A DNA stretch of 64,000 nucleotides. It comes from Rhineura floridana (Eukaryota > Chordata > Lepidosauria > Squamata > Rhineuridae). The stretch covers positions 16,440,239 to 16,504,238 of the forward strand of contig NC_084499.1 of the NCBI RefSeq assembly GCF_030035675.1. Direction: 5' to 3'. Each line of letters opens with the position of its first letter. Position 1 is the first letter of the stretch. The translations under genes were made by a program, and so were the position numbers. Below are positions 1 to 11,039 of this stretch, piece by piece. The notes beneath the pieces are model-generated. The model was not told where the DNA came from, did not search any database, and saw only the letters and a program-made list of their open reading frames with translations.

Positions 1-600
1 AGCTTAGCAGAGAGGAAGTCAGAGAATGAAGGCAATCGTCAAGCAGAGACTTGGACGCTTCTTTGCTTTTCTTTGATGGGGGTTCCTGCTTCACGCTAGC
101 AGTCTAAACAGTAACCTTGCTTTGTAAGGACTGTCAACGTTTCTAATTAAAAGCCAAAGGCTGCCTGTCAGCTGGCTGAAGTTCTTTGGTTAGAGCTCAA
201 TATGTTTCACGAGTCGAACCTATGCAAGAAGAAGTTAGCACTGCTTTTAATGGAGAGTACTCCTGGGGAATTATGCATAGGATTGCTGTCATGCTGATCC
301 TAATAAGTTGGGCAGCATGCTATATATTTCTGCTCTCTCTGTGTGTGTATGTGACTATATCTCTGTATAATATAAATTGAATAAATAGAGCTGCGTGCAA
401 TTTTAGACTCTCCTTGCGGGCAGAGGACTTTCATGAGTTGCTCCTGTACTTCTAAATGGACCGCTGCACAACTGGACACCAATCCTCGAAGTCCTGCATC
501 TGACGTTCTGCGGCGAGGACTTAGCAGACGCCCAAGGAGAGCTCTCCACTTCCATATTGGGTCACTGATTCATGATGAGTTGTTCAGAAAGAGCTCCTAG
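1..600. other. No recognised feature at the left edge
   Basis: I see no exon, RNA gene or familiar repeat here. An AATAAA-like signal near 380 and low-complexity T-rich stretches are present, but without a matching second copy in the window I cannot say whether this is an old repeat end or plain intergenic DNA. Confidence 0.4.
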
Positions 601-629
601 GAGAATGGGACAGACCAACTGTAGTTATC

Positions 630-775
630 ATTGCTCAGTGGTCGAGCACCCGTTTTGCATGCTGAAGATCCCAGGTTCAATTCCTGGCATCTCAAGGTAG
701 GGCTGGGAATGTCACCTGTCTGAAGCCCTGAAAATCTGCTACCAGGCAGTGTAGGCGATACTTAGCTTGGCAGGA
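630..775 (+). repeat. tRNA-headed SINE (family A), partial
   Basis: The head has tRNA-like A and B boxes (GCTCAGTGGT..., then GGTTCAATTCC), followed by the shared body that runs through CCAGGCAGTGTAG. The same body recurs at 3880-4155, 24418-24612, 28800-28977, 46990-47128 and 63134-63325, which shows it is a dispersed SINE and not a tRNA gene. Confidence 0.75.
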
Positions 776-857
776 AAGGAGTGGAATCTATGTTTGTTTC
801 TTGGCTGAAGTGGTGCAGTTCAGGAATGGGGGAGAAACGCAATTCAGCTTGCAATTT

Positions 858-995
858 GTTTTTTTTAATTGTTTTTTTTAGTGTTTTTAAATTTGTATAT
901 TTGTTTTTAAAGTTTTTAATTGTTGTAAACCACCCAGAGAACTTCGTCTATGGGGCGGTATACAAATGTTAATAATAATAATAATAATAATAATT
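858..995 (+). repeat. LINE 3' end (L2/CR1-like) with (TAA)n tail
   Basis: A T-rich stretch leads to CCACCCAGAGAACTTCG, then GGGGCGGTATACAAAT and a TAA microsatellite. The same end recurs at 26680-26730 and, inverted, at 34141-34310. This is the typical truncated 3' end of a squamate L2/CR1-like LINE. Confidence 0.7.
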
Positions 996-999
996 AATG

Positions 1000-1794
1000 C
1001 AAAACTACTTAATTCACAGTTCCCAAAACCAGGCGCAAACTGAAATGCAGGTACCCTTCAAAGTTCATACTTTGCCAAAATCTGCGATGCACCTCTTCAG
1101 CCAAATAATGTTTACAAAAGGGTAAAGTGTGCATAAAAATGCATATATTAGTGAAAATAACATACACAAATGCATTCTGTTAGGGAAAAATGCTTACAAA
1201 AATGTCTATATCAGGGTAAATTGCACATCAGAAGAAATTCGCACTAAAACGCTGATGCATTTTTGTGAGAACTAAGGATGGGGGAGGAATTGGATTTAAG
1301 GGTGAATTTATCAAATCTGCATTTTCCGAAACAACCTGAGGACCAAAACGCAGCCATCTTTTGAAATTTGCACTCACCTGAATTTTGCGATGGATTCCTC
1401 CAAAGTTTTGCAAAAGTGTGTATCTTAGGGGAAAATGTGCATAGGAATTAATATATTAGTGACAATAACATACAAAAATGTATTACATTAGGAGAAATGT
1501 GTATATTAGTCAAAACCGCATGCAAAAATGGGCTTAGTGGGTGAAATTCTTGCTAAAATGCTGGAGAATTTTCATGAGATTAAAAAAATTGGAAATTGCT
1601 GCAGAAATGTGGAGAATCAAATTTAAGACTGGAAAAATGAGAAGCAGATAGAACTGAAATTAACATATCCTTCCATCCCTAGTGAGGACTATACAAACAA
1701 TAGCAGATGGGGAAATGTGGAAAACTGAACTTAAAGATGGGAAGAATTAGAAGCTGTGAGAGAAACTGATATTGACAGATTCGTCCATCCCTTA
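1000..1794 (+). mobile_element. hAT-type MITE, family N1, interrupted by a second copy of itself
   Basis: Family N1 is a roughly 400-450 bp non-autonomous element with ends TAGGGATGG...CCATCCCTA and an A/T-rich interior marked by GTTTACAAAAATGC, GTGAAAATAACATAC and ATTGCTGCAGAAATGTGG. I count about 17 whole or partial copies in this window. This outer copy is split by the inner copy at 1273-1681 and resumes until about 1794. No transposase frame is visible. Confidence 0.75.
1273..1681 (+). mobile_element. hAT-type MITE, family N1, inserted into another N1
   Basis: Full-length copy, TAAGGATGG to CATCCCTA. It is flanked by GTGAGAAC on the left (1265-1272) and GTGAGGAC on the right (1682-1689), an 8-bp target duplication with one mismatch, as expected for hAT transposition. 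The outer copy's sequence continues on both sides. Confidence 0.85.
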
Positions 1795-1799
1795 GTGCA

Positions 1800-2290
1800 G
1801 TAAAGTAATTTTAGACTCTTGATTTAATGGCCTTATGCTTTCCTCTTGAGATGGTAACGTGTATGATTTTGCTTCAAAATGGGATTGCCAGCCCTGTTGC
1901 CTTTGGGGACCCTCCTGCTTATTCTGTTGAAAGGCCCCCCGACCTTTGCCCTAAAGTCCTTTCAAGATGGTACCAAGGCTGAGCTCTGGCATCTTATACC
2001 ACTGCCTGTCACTATTTCAAGGGATGGCCTCTATTTTTTATTTTTTATTGTTTTCTGTGGTTTGACTGTATCTTTTGTTAAATTCTACACTTTTTATGAA
2101 ATTAACATTAATGTGATGCTGTGAGCTGTCTCAGATCTCTTTTACAAGAAAAAACAGGATAATGCATTTTTTAATAAATAATTTTTGTGTCTTACATGAG
2201 CAACTTTGGATGTCTCTCTCTTCTCTTGTCTTATGTACTCATCTTGCCTTTTCTCCTTCCAACTGTAAAGACAATTGGAAGTCTTCAGCT
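1800..2290. other. Intergenic, weakly repetitive
   Basis: No gene seen. The stretch around 1890-1980 (CTGTTGAAAGGCCCCCCGAC...) has a diverged partner near 51715-51760, so it is probably part of a low-copy repeat. Confidence 0.4.
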
Positions 2291-2800
2291 GTCCCCAACC
2301 TGGTGCCCTCCATGAGTTTTGGACTATGTTGGCTGACGCTGGTAAGAATTGTAGTCTTGAGGGCATTGACAGGGGTGTAGTCATCCAGGGTCTCAGGGGG
2401 TCTTAGACCCCTTACTATTTTAGGAGCAGGGTCTCGGCAGGGTCTCTATGTCTCCAGCATCCTATGAGCCAATCAGCAGGAAAGGGGAAAGTGTTAGCTA
2501 CTGAGATGAGTCTTCTAACATGCTTCTTTGCCCTTTCCTGCTGATTGGAGCCAATCAGAGTGAAAGGAGGTGAGTCAGCCACTTAGAAGACTTTTCTCAG
2601 TAGCTAACACGCTCCTCTTCCATGCTCATTGGCTCCTAGGGACATCTGTTGCGGTGGGTGAAGGCATTAACAAGGAATTTATTCTCAACCCAGCAGCAAA
2701 AAAGGAGGGGGAGGGGAGGGGTGTGGCTGTGACTAACATGAAGGAACCCTGCACTTCTGAATTTGTCAGTACACTACTGGGCACCAGGTTGGAGAAGGCT
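2290..2800 (+). mobile_element. Foldback hAT element (FB1) split by hAT family N3
   Basis: FB1 elements are near-palindromes of about 110-140 bp built from CAACCTGGTGCCCTCC and its complement. Here the left arm (2293-2369) and a short right piece (2780-2800) are separated by an N3 element at 2370-2779. Confidence 0.6.
2370..2779 (+). mobile_element. hAT-type MITE, family N3
   Basis: Begins CAGGGGTGTAGTC and ends GTACACTACTG, inverted ends of about 11-13 bp. A sister copy at 41840-42163 has a clear 8-bp target duplication, and a truncated copy lies at 51060-51225. No coding capacity is seen. Confidence 0.75.
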
Positions 2801-3632
2801 GAAGTATTTTATTGATTCTACAGCATTGAGTGATTTAGATGCTTAATAAATATTAGTACATATTATTCTGTGGTTTTGTTTTTGTTTTGCAGTCCTGGTT
2901 TGGAGAGTTCATTCAAACCACAGTTTGCCAGTTTGGACGTAACAGCAGCCTGTGGTCTGCTCAAACTACAACTATCCCATTAAGCTGAGTGTGCAAGGGG
3001 AGAGGAGCACATCAAAGTTGTTACCCATCCTCTGAACTATGGAAATGTGATGTCTGAATATAGCCACAGGGTTCCTAGGCAATCTCTGAGGTTGCAGTCC
3101 CGTTTTGAAAGGATAATCCTAAGGTTTATTGAGGTACTTCTGTAGCATTTCAAAACCTTGCACTGGTCTGCTACACCTCATTTTTCTCCTGCCACAGCTG
3201 CCCTATATCTTGGGCAGGCAACCTTCAACCCCATTGCCACATGTGGGCCCCCAATGTTGATTGCCAAGTGCTGGCCAACCCAACCCTGAGCAAAAGTCCC
3301 CATTGTGCCAGGGCGGAAGGCTTTGCCAGTCCTTGCGTGGGAGAAGAGCTTTGCACACACGGCCTGTGTCTCCAGGTGTTTTCCCCGAAAGACCTCTTGA
3401 GCAAGAGCTATTTCTGCCTCCCAGTTAGCCTTATAATGAGCCTAATTTGAGGCCCAGAGACAGGAGTTTCCCTGTTGAGATGCACAAAATAGCGCCAGCT
3501 TCCTGATGGGTGAGCACTGCTTCTTTTTCTTTGTCTAGTCATCAGCACATGGCTACGGAGGAAAGGCACGGAAGAAAGGAGATATTTGGTGCATTGTCCA
3601 CGCATTGAGCTTGTTCTTCAGCTCTTTTCTAT

Positions 3633-3682
3633 CTGTCTGTCTATCATCTGTCTATCTATCTGTCTGTCTGTCTATCTATCTA
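3633..3682. repeat. (TCTG/TCTA)n microsatellite
   Basis: Interrupted TCTG and TCTA tetranucleotide run. Confidence 0.9.
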
Positions 3683-3879
3683 AACGATTCCTAAACTGTA
3701 TCATCATAGAAACGATCACAAGGTGGAATACAAACTAAAAAGCAAGCTACCCCCCTCAAAATATCGAACCCATCCTGAAAGCATTTTGAGAAGATGTCTT
3801 TAAAAAAAAAGATTGAGTGGGGATGAGTCCTGCTGAACCTCTTTTGTCAAGGAGTTCCACAGGGCCAGCCACACTAAAG

Positions 3880-4155
3880 GCTCGGCCTTGATAAATGACA
3901 GGGAGGGCTGAGAATCACCTCTGCCTGAATCCCGGGAGAGCTGCTGCCAGTCAGTGTAGACTGTATTGACCTACATGGACCAATGGTCTGACTCGGTCTA
4001 AGGCAGCTTCCCATGTTCCTTTCAATGGAAGGGCCTTTGTGAGAGATCATTTGTTTTCCATGCAGAAGGCCCATGGTTCAATCCACAGCATCTTCAGCCG
4101 GACCTGGGAAGGTCCCCAATCCTAAGCCCTGGAGAAGTCGCTGCCAGTCAGTGTA
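3880..4155 (+). repeat. Two SINE family A fragments in tandem
   Basis: 3900-4020 carries the SINE body (GCCAGTCAGTGTAGAC, GGACCAATGGTCTGACTC, AAGGCAGCTTCCCATG). 4030-4155 carries a second head with a B-box-like GGTTCAATCC and the start of the same body. Confidence 0.7.
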
Positions 4156-4310
4156 TGATTGTTATTTGTTTTCTTTTCCTGCCAGCCTCTTTCCATCAGT
4201 GCCCCACATCGCCTGCTCCCCTTTGGGGTACAAGAGAAGAGAAACAAAAGGTCAGAGGATGTATCCTTGGCAGTTGGTTGCATGCATCTAACCTCAGTCA
4301 CTCTCCAGTA

Positions 4311-4975
4311 GAAATGAACAAAATATGTCAATTTCAGTATCTCCCAGTGTCTTGTTTTTCCAGTCTTAAGTCCACTTCTTCACATTTCTCACATCAATTT
4401 GAGTTTTTTTTCGAAGTCCCCACATCCAGCATCGTAGTGTGAATTTCTCCAAATACACACATATTTTTATGCAATTTTGTCTGATATACACATTATCCTT
4501 ATCCCAGTCTGCGTTTGTGTTGGAATTACTTTTATAGATGTTTATAAAGTTTTTTTAAAAGATGTTTTGAAAGATGTTTTGTTTAAGATGTTTTGAAAGA
4601 TGTTTTGTTTTAAGATGTTTTAAAGTCTTTTGTTTTTAAGATGTGCTTTTAGTGTTTTTGTTTGCTGCCCTGAGCTCCTTTTGGGAGGAGAGAGGCGGGA
4701 TATAAATTTAATAAATAAATATAAATGAAATCATTTTAGCAAGACTGTTTTCCTCTAATAGAATGCATTTTTTGGTATGCTGTTTTTAGAAATAGGTGGA
4801 TTTTTATGCACGCTATATCTTAGTCTATGCATTTTTGTACACGTGACGGCTACAGAACTGCATTGCATTTGGAGAAGTGGAAATTTCAAAGGATGGTAGG
4901 TGTTTCACTTCACATCTTGCTTCGGAAAGCACAAATTAGGTGGGTTCACCTTTGAATGTGAACTGAATGGAAAGT
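4311..4975 (-). mobile_element. hAT-type MITE N1, inverted, split by an L2-like LINE tail
   Basis: The N1 right half lies at 4311-4490 and its left half at 4735-4975. Between them (about 4495-4725) is an L2-like LINE 3' end finishing GCGGGATATAAATTTAATAAATAAAT, in the + direction. Confidence 0.7.
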
Positions 4976-5324
4976 CTTTCCCCCTATCTCTCCACTCACC
5001 TCCATCTGTCTTATGTAAGAACTGGCTCATTAGACTTCACTGCTGACCAGCTTGTAAAATATATATATGTCAGTTGATGTCATCAGATTGCTCTCTCCAA
5101 AGATTTGGGGGATTTGCCTCATGTAGCCGCACTCCCTTAGTGAAACATCCAGAAAATGCAGCGCTGGAAAACTAGGAGCAATTCTGTTGGCTGTGGACAA
5201 ACTACTTGGAAGCAAAAGGATGGAGATCTCATGTGCTAAGCAAGGGAGGGGAAACGTCATCATGAGGACCGCATTCCATCCTGGGCAGCCTTCCAGGGGC
5301 CAGATGCCAGGGGTGGGCGGGGCC

Positions 5325-5726
5325 TAGAGAGGTGCTAGCATTCCGCCCAGTTCACATTGGGAACTGAATTTTCCATTAATTTGCTTATTCTCTGTCCTTG
5401 CAGATGGGATTTTTATGTGGCGATTTCCCACAGCTATTTTTGAAAATTGATTTTTATTTTGTTAAAAATCCACCTCTAAAATATCATTATTAAGAATGAT
5501 AATTTTATCAATATGTCCTTTCATGTATTAATATTTCCTTTCAAAACATCGATATTTCCTTTCAAATTATTCATATTTCTTTTCAAAATATCAAGGTTAA
5601 TATCAACATTTTTTTGTGATGGAAAAAAAACAGATTGGTAAAAGCAGAACAAATTGGAATCAATACTGGCCTGTTAGGTCGATGGAATGCTTTCGAGCCG
5701 GCACTGGTCAATGGATCCCATCCCTA
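5325..5726 (-). mobile_element. hAT-type MITE, family N2
   Basis: Ends TAGAGAGGTGCTAG and, inverted, TAGGGATGGGATCC. The flanks are GCGGGGCC (5317-5324) and GCAGGACC (5727-5734), an 8-bp target duplication with two mismatches. A better preserved copy in the other orientation is at 32404-32763. Confidence 0.8.
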
Positions 5727-5860
5727 GCAGGACCAGAGACAAATATAATTAATATATTTATTTATATAAATCTGTTGCCACTAATATAAATTTTACCTTT
5801 GTACAGGAGGCTAGATTCTAGACAGGCACATCTCCATCTAGATAAGCGAGAGGCATTATC

Positions 5861-6280
5861 TGTTGGGCTGGTGACCAGTAGGCATTACTGTCTCTAGTAG
5901 TTTTCCATGAAGCCTGCAAGTGTGAAGACGTAACTGTGGTTAAGGGGGAGTTATGTCTATGATCTGTCTGGGAACGGTCGGCCAGGGCCGTTGCTATGGT
6001 AGCCATCTGATAACAGCTGGGAAAGTTGTAACAGAGTCTATGTGAGTTGTTGTTCTTCTGAATTATGCCTCTGAGCTGAGAGGTTGTGTTTTTGTGTTTA
6101 TCTATGGAGAGAGATGTACCAGAAGGGGGGTGAGAAGAATCTCTACATGTATTTACTCTTAAGCCTATGGCCTTAATGTCTTTCAATAAAGACTCTTAAC
6201 ATGCTCTGAGGATGTTTCTTGCTCAACTTAACTCCAACGTAATGTATGCTGTTTCACACAACAACACACACAAGCCAACA
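5861..6280 (+). repeat. 5' LTR of the Copia-type element
   Basis: 420 bp, TGTTGGGCTGG...AAGCCAACA. An AATAAA-like polyadenylation signal (CAATAAAGACTC) is near the 3' third. About 99.5% identical to the 3' LTR. Confidence 0.92.
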
Positions 6281-6281
6281 G

Positions 6282-6299
6282 TGGTAGCAGAGGATGGTT
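6282..6299 (+). promoter_or_regulatory. Primer binding site, initiator tRNA-Met
   Basis: TGGTAGCAGAGGATGGTT starts one base after the LTR and is complementary to the 3' end of vertebrate initiator tRNA-Met including CCA. This primer is known to be used by many Ty1/Copia elements. Confidence 0.85.
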
Positions 6300-6378
6300 A
6301 CGCTCCACAGCGCATTACACCGGAGTAAGTTGCTGGTCTGAACGGCAGACGGAGTTCCAGAGAGGGCAGCTTGATTGA

Positions 6379-7949
6379 TTGAACCAGACGGAGGTGAGCA
6401 ACATGGCTGTAAACCTGTCTGGGAGAGGCTTGCCGATGGAACGTCTTAATGAAAAGAATTTTGGCAGCTGGAAGCCGAGGATGCGGGCTTTGCTGATAAC
6501 AGAGGATTTATGGGACGTGATTGAAGAAAAACCCCCGGCGGTACTGACCGCGGCCTGGAAGCGTCGAGACCAGAGGGCGCAGGCTTTATAATCTTGGCTC
6601 TATCGGATTCTCAACTGATGTGTGTGAGAGATGAGCCGTCGGCTAAAAAGATGTGGGACGCGTTGCAGGAATTGTCCCAGGAATGGCAGCGGAGGCAGGA
6701 GGCGCTGAGAGCCCAGCCGGTGGAAGCTGTCAGAAGCAAGGCGGAGAAATGTGCCGAACCGGAGCAGGCTGCCGAAAGCAGACAGGGAAACAAGCGGGAG
6801 CAGCAGCGGCTGAAGTCTTGTTTTGCCTGTGGGGCCCGTGGGCATCTCCGTAAAGATTGTGCAGTCAAACGAAACTCCAGGGACGGAGGCTTGAAGCAAG
6901 GAAGTGTGAACTTTGTTTGTAAACAGAAGTCTAAAGACTTGGAACAAATTAACTGTATTGTCGACAGCGGAGCAAGCCATATATTAATTAAAGACAGGAG
7001 TCTGTTTTACACGTCTACAGATGAGCAGGACTTTGTTTTACTTGCTGATGGATCACGGAAATCTGTGCAAGCTAAAGGTCTGATTAAATTTGACAAGCTT
7101 GGAATTATGACAAACTGTTTGTTTGTTCCAGATTTGGCTCATAATATTTTATCAGTGGGCAAACTGGTGAGTTGTCAATTTTCAGTCTGGTTTGATAAAG
7201 GAAAATGTTGGGTGCAAAGAGGAGAAAATGTTGTCTGTCAGGGTTTTATGACACCAGGGCAGTTTAAAATGACCGTGGGTGTGAAGTGTGCTGATGCCTT
7301 GAGTTTAATGGGGCGGAAAGGGAATGACTGCCAGAGCTGTAAGAAGACAGCTGTTAAAAGCACACAGCCACAGTATTCATGTAATGCAGTCAGGCTGATG
7401 CCTGAAAGAGTGCATCGCAGCCGAGTTTACAAGCCACAGGGTAAGAGACGTGGCAAACGTGCACCTAGAGCACAAGAGAATGCATATTTCAAAGTTTGGT
7501 GTCCAGAAACACAGCAGTTAATTCTGAGCAGAAGCATTAAAGTCTCAGAAAAGCCTTGGGATCAAAGAGAGACAGTTCTTCTTACAGGAACAAATGACAC
7601 ACGAACACAATCACAGAAATTTAGGCCAGATGTTGACATTAAAGTGGAAGGTACACAAATTCCTCTCAGAGATGCTTTGCATGAGCTCATTTCTGGAAAA
7701 CGCAGATCAAAGAAACGAAAAGCAGAGGAAATGGAAGCTCCTGCACAGGTTGTGCCAAGTACAAGCACAAATGGGGGGGCAGAGAGAGCCGAGGCTCTGG
7801 TTCCTTTAAGACGCTCCACAAGAGCGAATTTAGGCACACCGCCTGACAGATTTACTGTGGGATTGATAACAAGTCCTGGAATGAATAAAGTTGTAGAAAT
7901 GGATCCTGAAACACTTTATTTGACATGTGTTGAACCAAAGTTTGATTGA
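6379..7949 (+). pseudogene. Copia-type gag/protease coding remnant
   Basis: The fossil internal region encodes a gag-like N-terminal part (with LNEKNFGSWK, typical of Copia gag), a CCHC zinc knuckle (CFACGARGHLRKDC) and a retropepsin-like motif (IVDSGASHILI). The stretch that follows, with HNILSVGKL, resembles the segment before integrase in Copia polyproteins. The rest of pol is not recognised. The reading is broken, with about two breaks. Confidence 0.85.
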
Positions 7950-8109
7950 GTTTCTGAAATGTACTGCTATGTACTGAGATGTAAGTTTGAACTGTACTGA
8001 ACTGAAAATGCAATGTACTGAAATGTATTGCAAGAGGTATTGTAGAAATGTATGACTGTATGACTATGTATTGTGGAGATGTATTTCATGTGTATTTTGC
8101 AGTCTTAAT

Positions 8110-8123
8110 GGAAAAAAGGGAGG
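8110..8123 (+). promoter_or_regulatory. Polypurine tract of the Copia-type element
   Basis: GGAAAAAAGGGAGG directly precedes the 3' LTR, where the plus-strand primer is expected. Confidence 0.7.
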
Positions 8124-8124
8124 C

Positions 8125-8544
8125 TGTTGGGCTGGTGACCAGTAGGCATTACTGTCTCTAGTAGTTTTCCATGAAGCCTGCAAGTGTGAAGATGTAACTG
8201 TGGTTAAGGGGGAGTTATGTCTATGATCTGTCTGGGAATGGTCGGCCAGGGCCGTTGCTATGGTAGCCATCTGATAACAGCTGGGAAAGTTGTAACAGAG
8301 TCTATGTGAGTTGTTGTTCTTCTGAATTATGCCTCTGAGCTGAGAGGTTGTGTTTTTGTGTTTATCTATGGAGAGAGATGTACCAGAAGGGGGGTGAGAA
8401 GAATCTCTACATGTATTTACTCTTAAGCCTATGGCCTTAATGTCTTTCAATAAAGACTCTTAACATGCTCTGAGGATGTTTCTTGCTCAACTTAACTCCA
8501 ACGTAATGTATGCTGTTTCACACAACAACACACACAAGCCAACA
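8125..8544 (+). repeat. 3' LTR of the Copia-type element
   Basis: 420 bp, the same length as the 5' LTR, and followed directly by the target duplication TTATC. Confidence 0.92.
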
Positions 8545-8754
8545 TTATCGGAGTTTAAGCAGGGTTTATTCTAACTTGCAGCTAGACACATTTTGTGCGT
8601 TGTAAAAAAAAATGCAGTAAAAGAAATAGGTTTTTGTGCAGCCGAGTATATGAGATTTAATAAGGAGCTGGGTAGTTTCTTAAAAAAGAAATAGATGAGA
8701 GAAGATACAAAGAAATTTTCAAATCTTTTAAATCTTCATAACCTTATACTACCA

Positions 8755-8885
8755 GTTAGGGCTTTTTTGGTAAAAAAAAAGAGGAGGTGTCTGCTCATAT
8801 TTTGATAAATGTACTGTGGCTGCCATCACAAAATAGCTAGCATGGACGTAAATAAAAAAAGAGGTGTTGGTACTCTGTACAGGTG
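8755..8885 (-). mobile_element. Short repeat shared with 45408-45560
   Basis: Its reverse complement matches 45408-45560 in outline (AGTACAGAGCACCTGCACCTC, GTGCTTTTATCAA, CTTTTTTT end). It is probably another hAT-like MITE. Confidence 0.45.
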
Positions 8886-9149
8886 AGTACTGCCACACAC
8901 ACACACAAAAGCGCTGCTGATAGTGTATTATGGGACAAAATATCTGACTGGTTTGGGGGCAGGCAGTGTGCTGGCTGCTTGCGCAGTCGGGGGGAAAAAA
9001 GCTTAGAATAAATCAAGGCAAACGTATTCAGAGGCAAAGCAGGGCTAGTTAGCAGTGTGTCCTGGAGACATTTCTGTGGGCCACATAGAGAGGGCTGGAG
9101 GGCCGCATTCAAACCCCAGGCCTGGGGTAAAGCACAGTGTGGTGACCAG

Positions 9150-9660
9150 GACTGTCGGGGGGTCAGGCAGGGAGAAATGTTAATTGTGTGCTCCGTGACT
9201 GAAGTAACGGCCTGTCTGTAAAGGTTCCCATGCTCCCAGTTAGACCATTAAGTCCAGGGCCTGAAATTACTTTAGCTGTCCTGCACACAGTACACACCTG
9301 GTAAATCATTGCCCATGTTTCTGCCTTTGGGGATCTCCTCGTTAAAATGTTTTTGGTGTGCATGACAGGCTAGCATTTTCAGTTCCTCTGGTTCGGCCCT
9401 CTACCCGGAACCGTTTGAAGTGGTCTCTCCGCGTGCCGTGCCCCTTTCGGATGCTGCGTCCAATTTGAACGGCGGAGGGCTCAAGTAAACGAGGCCAGCG
9501 AGAGTTGCGAAAAAACTGGTAGCCGTTGTAATTTATAATTGTGCAACGAAGGAAGCAGAGACTCTGGCAGATCTCTGTGAGCACACTGGTTCTCTCTCCT
9601 CTCCAGTGAGAAGACTCATCAGAACAGAGAGGAGAGTTCTTACTGGGGTACCGTTCAGGT
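9150..9660. other. Intergenic, no gene recognised
   Basis: No exon or clear repeat boundary. The segment just upstream of the CR1 fragment at 9680 may be more of that LINE, but I cannot show it. Confidence 0.35.
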
Positions 9661-9679
9661 CGCTTCACCTCAAAAGGGA

Positions 9680-10235
9680 TATTGAAGAGCTGGAAAAGGC
9701 TCAGAAAAAGGCCACTAAAATGATAAAAGGGTTGTAGTTACTTGCCTATGGCGGCTTTTTAATTTAGAGGAAAAGGGGAATAAGGGAGAGGTGTATAAGA
9801 TTATTTATAAGGTGGAGAAAGCCGATAGATAAAACAACTTTTCTCCCTCTCTCATAACACTACGACTCGCAGACATCTATTGAAACTGAATGTTGGAAGA
9901 TTCAGGACAGGCAAAAGGCAGGACTTCTTCACACAGCGCAGAGTTAACCTATGGAACTCGCTGCCACCGGAGGCTGTGATGGCCACCAACTTCGATGACT
10001 TTAAAGGAGGATTAGACAGATTCATGGAGGATAAGGCTAGCAGTGGCTACTTGCTATACTCTATCTCCACTGTGGGAGGCAGTATGTCTCTGAATACCAG
10101 TCAGTGGGATTGGAATCATAATGGGGAGAGTGCTGTTATGTCCTGCTTGGTGGCATCCCATTGAGGCATCTGGCTGGTCACTATGCCGCCCTGTGTTCCT
10201 ACTGGGAGGAAGGGCGGGATGCAAATGTAGTAATT
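9680..10235 (+). repeat. CR1 LINE 3' fragment followed by L2-like tail
   Basis: 9880-10164 translates to a CR1 ORF2 C-terminal type sequence (RVNLWNSLPPEAVMATNFDDF...). A second LINE tail with CTACTGGGAGGAAGGGCGGG follows at 10195-10235. Confidence 0.75.
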
Positions 10236-10689
10236 ATAGAGCCACGAGAGTCTGAACTCTATCAACTGCCTTAATATGGTTGCTTCCTCCCTGCTAAAAC
10301 AAGATCAGCACAGCACATGTCTTGTTTTTGTTATTTCAGCTGATTGCAGGTGTTGCCACCACTCACCATATGCTCAGAGGCACACGTTACCCAATTCTTC
10401 CAAGCTACACAGGAAGAGGATTGGACTGTAAAAGACCGGCCCAAATTGTCTTGGCATTTTGACAAATTTGTAGGGCAGTACAATATCTCAGAGAGGAGGT
10501 CAGGTCTCCTTCTCCCCTGGTGCATATTCACTATAGCTGCCCAATTTCCCTACTTTTTAAAGTTTGATAGAAATATCTGTTGGCTATAGGCACATTCTTA
10601 AACCAGAAGGGGTTTTCTTGCCTGTTAGTGAATAAAAATAGAAGAGGATGCTGGACTAGATGGGCTTTTGGCCTGATCCAGCAGGTATG

Positions 10690-10912
10690 TTCTTATGTTT
10701 TGGACTGCAACTCCTACCAGCCTCAATCACTGCAGCTGTTGACTGTTAAACCACTCTGGGGGTTGTCACTCTGTGAGGGCAGTAGGGGTCTCCTAACAGC
10801 TCTCAGCACCCTTCACAAACTTGGCAGTTCCCAGGATTCTTTGGGGGAAGAAGCTGTGAGTGTTCAAAGTGGTACTGCCGTGCTTTAAGTGCCTAGTGCA
10901 GACGGGGCCTTT
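10690..10912. mobile_element. Foldback MITE FB2, diverged
   Basis: Contains GTTGACTGTTAAACCACTCTG and CCCAGGATTCTTTGGGGGAAG, the two halves of the FB2 palindrome that is best preserved at 25690-26030. Confidence 0.6.
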
Positions 10913-11039
10913 AATCATGATGAATGCTTATTGTCGTCTAACCTCCCTGCAAACGAATCACAACAAATGCTCAGTACAGAGCGGGTGCCATCTAACCTGC
11001 CCTTCGGCTGTGCCAAGCCAATCCAGATGAAATGCTTGA

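Larger units (their letters stand above)
5861..8544 (+). mobile_element. Ty1/Copia-type LTR element (fossil, broken)
   Basis: A complete LTR-to-LTR insertion. Two 420-bp LTRs begin TG and end CA, and the element is flanked by the 5-bp target duplication TTATC (5856-5860 and 8545-8549). A primer binding site follows the left LTR and a purine tract precedes the right LTR. The internal region carries gag-like, zinc-knuckle and retropepsin-like parts. I do not recognise integrase, reverse transcriptase or RNase H parts, so the copy looks broken (about two breaks) and non-autonomous. The LTRs differ at only about 2 of 420 positions, which suggests insertion within the last few million years at typical vertebrate rates. 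Confidence 0.9.
5262..9127. mobile_element. hAT-type MITE N4, host of two later insertions
   Basis: Family N4 has ends close to CAGGGGTGGGGAACC and an interior marked by GGCATTATC, AAATTTTACCTTTGTACA and GGAGGGCCGCATT. Here its left part (5262-5324), middle (5727-5860) and right end (about 9062-9127) are separated by a hAT N2 element, by a Copia-type LTR element and by further repeats. A complete sister copy lies at 62162-62515. Confidence 0.6.

Noticed and set aside
186-380. Small hydrophobic ORF at 186-380
   Set aside because: No splice sites, family match or conservation signal. Chance ORF in A/T-rich DNA.
5818-6186. Antisense ORFs of 122 and 128 codons at 5818-6186 and 8064-8450
   Set aside because: They lie antisense in the two LTRs and are alike only because the LTRs are.
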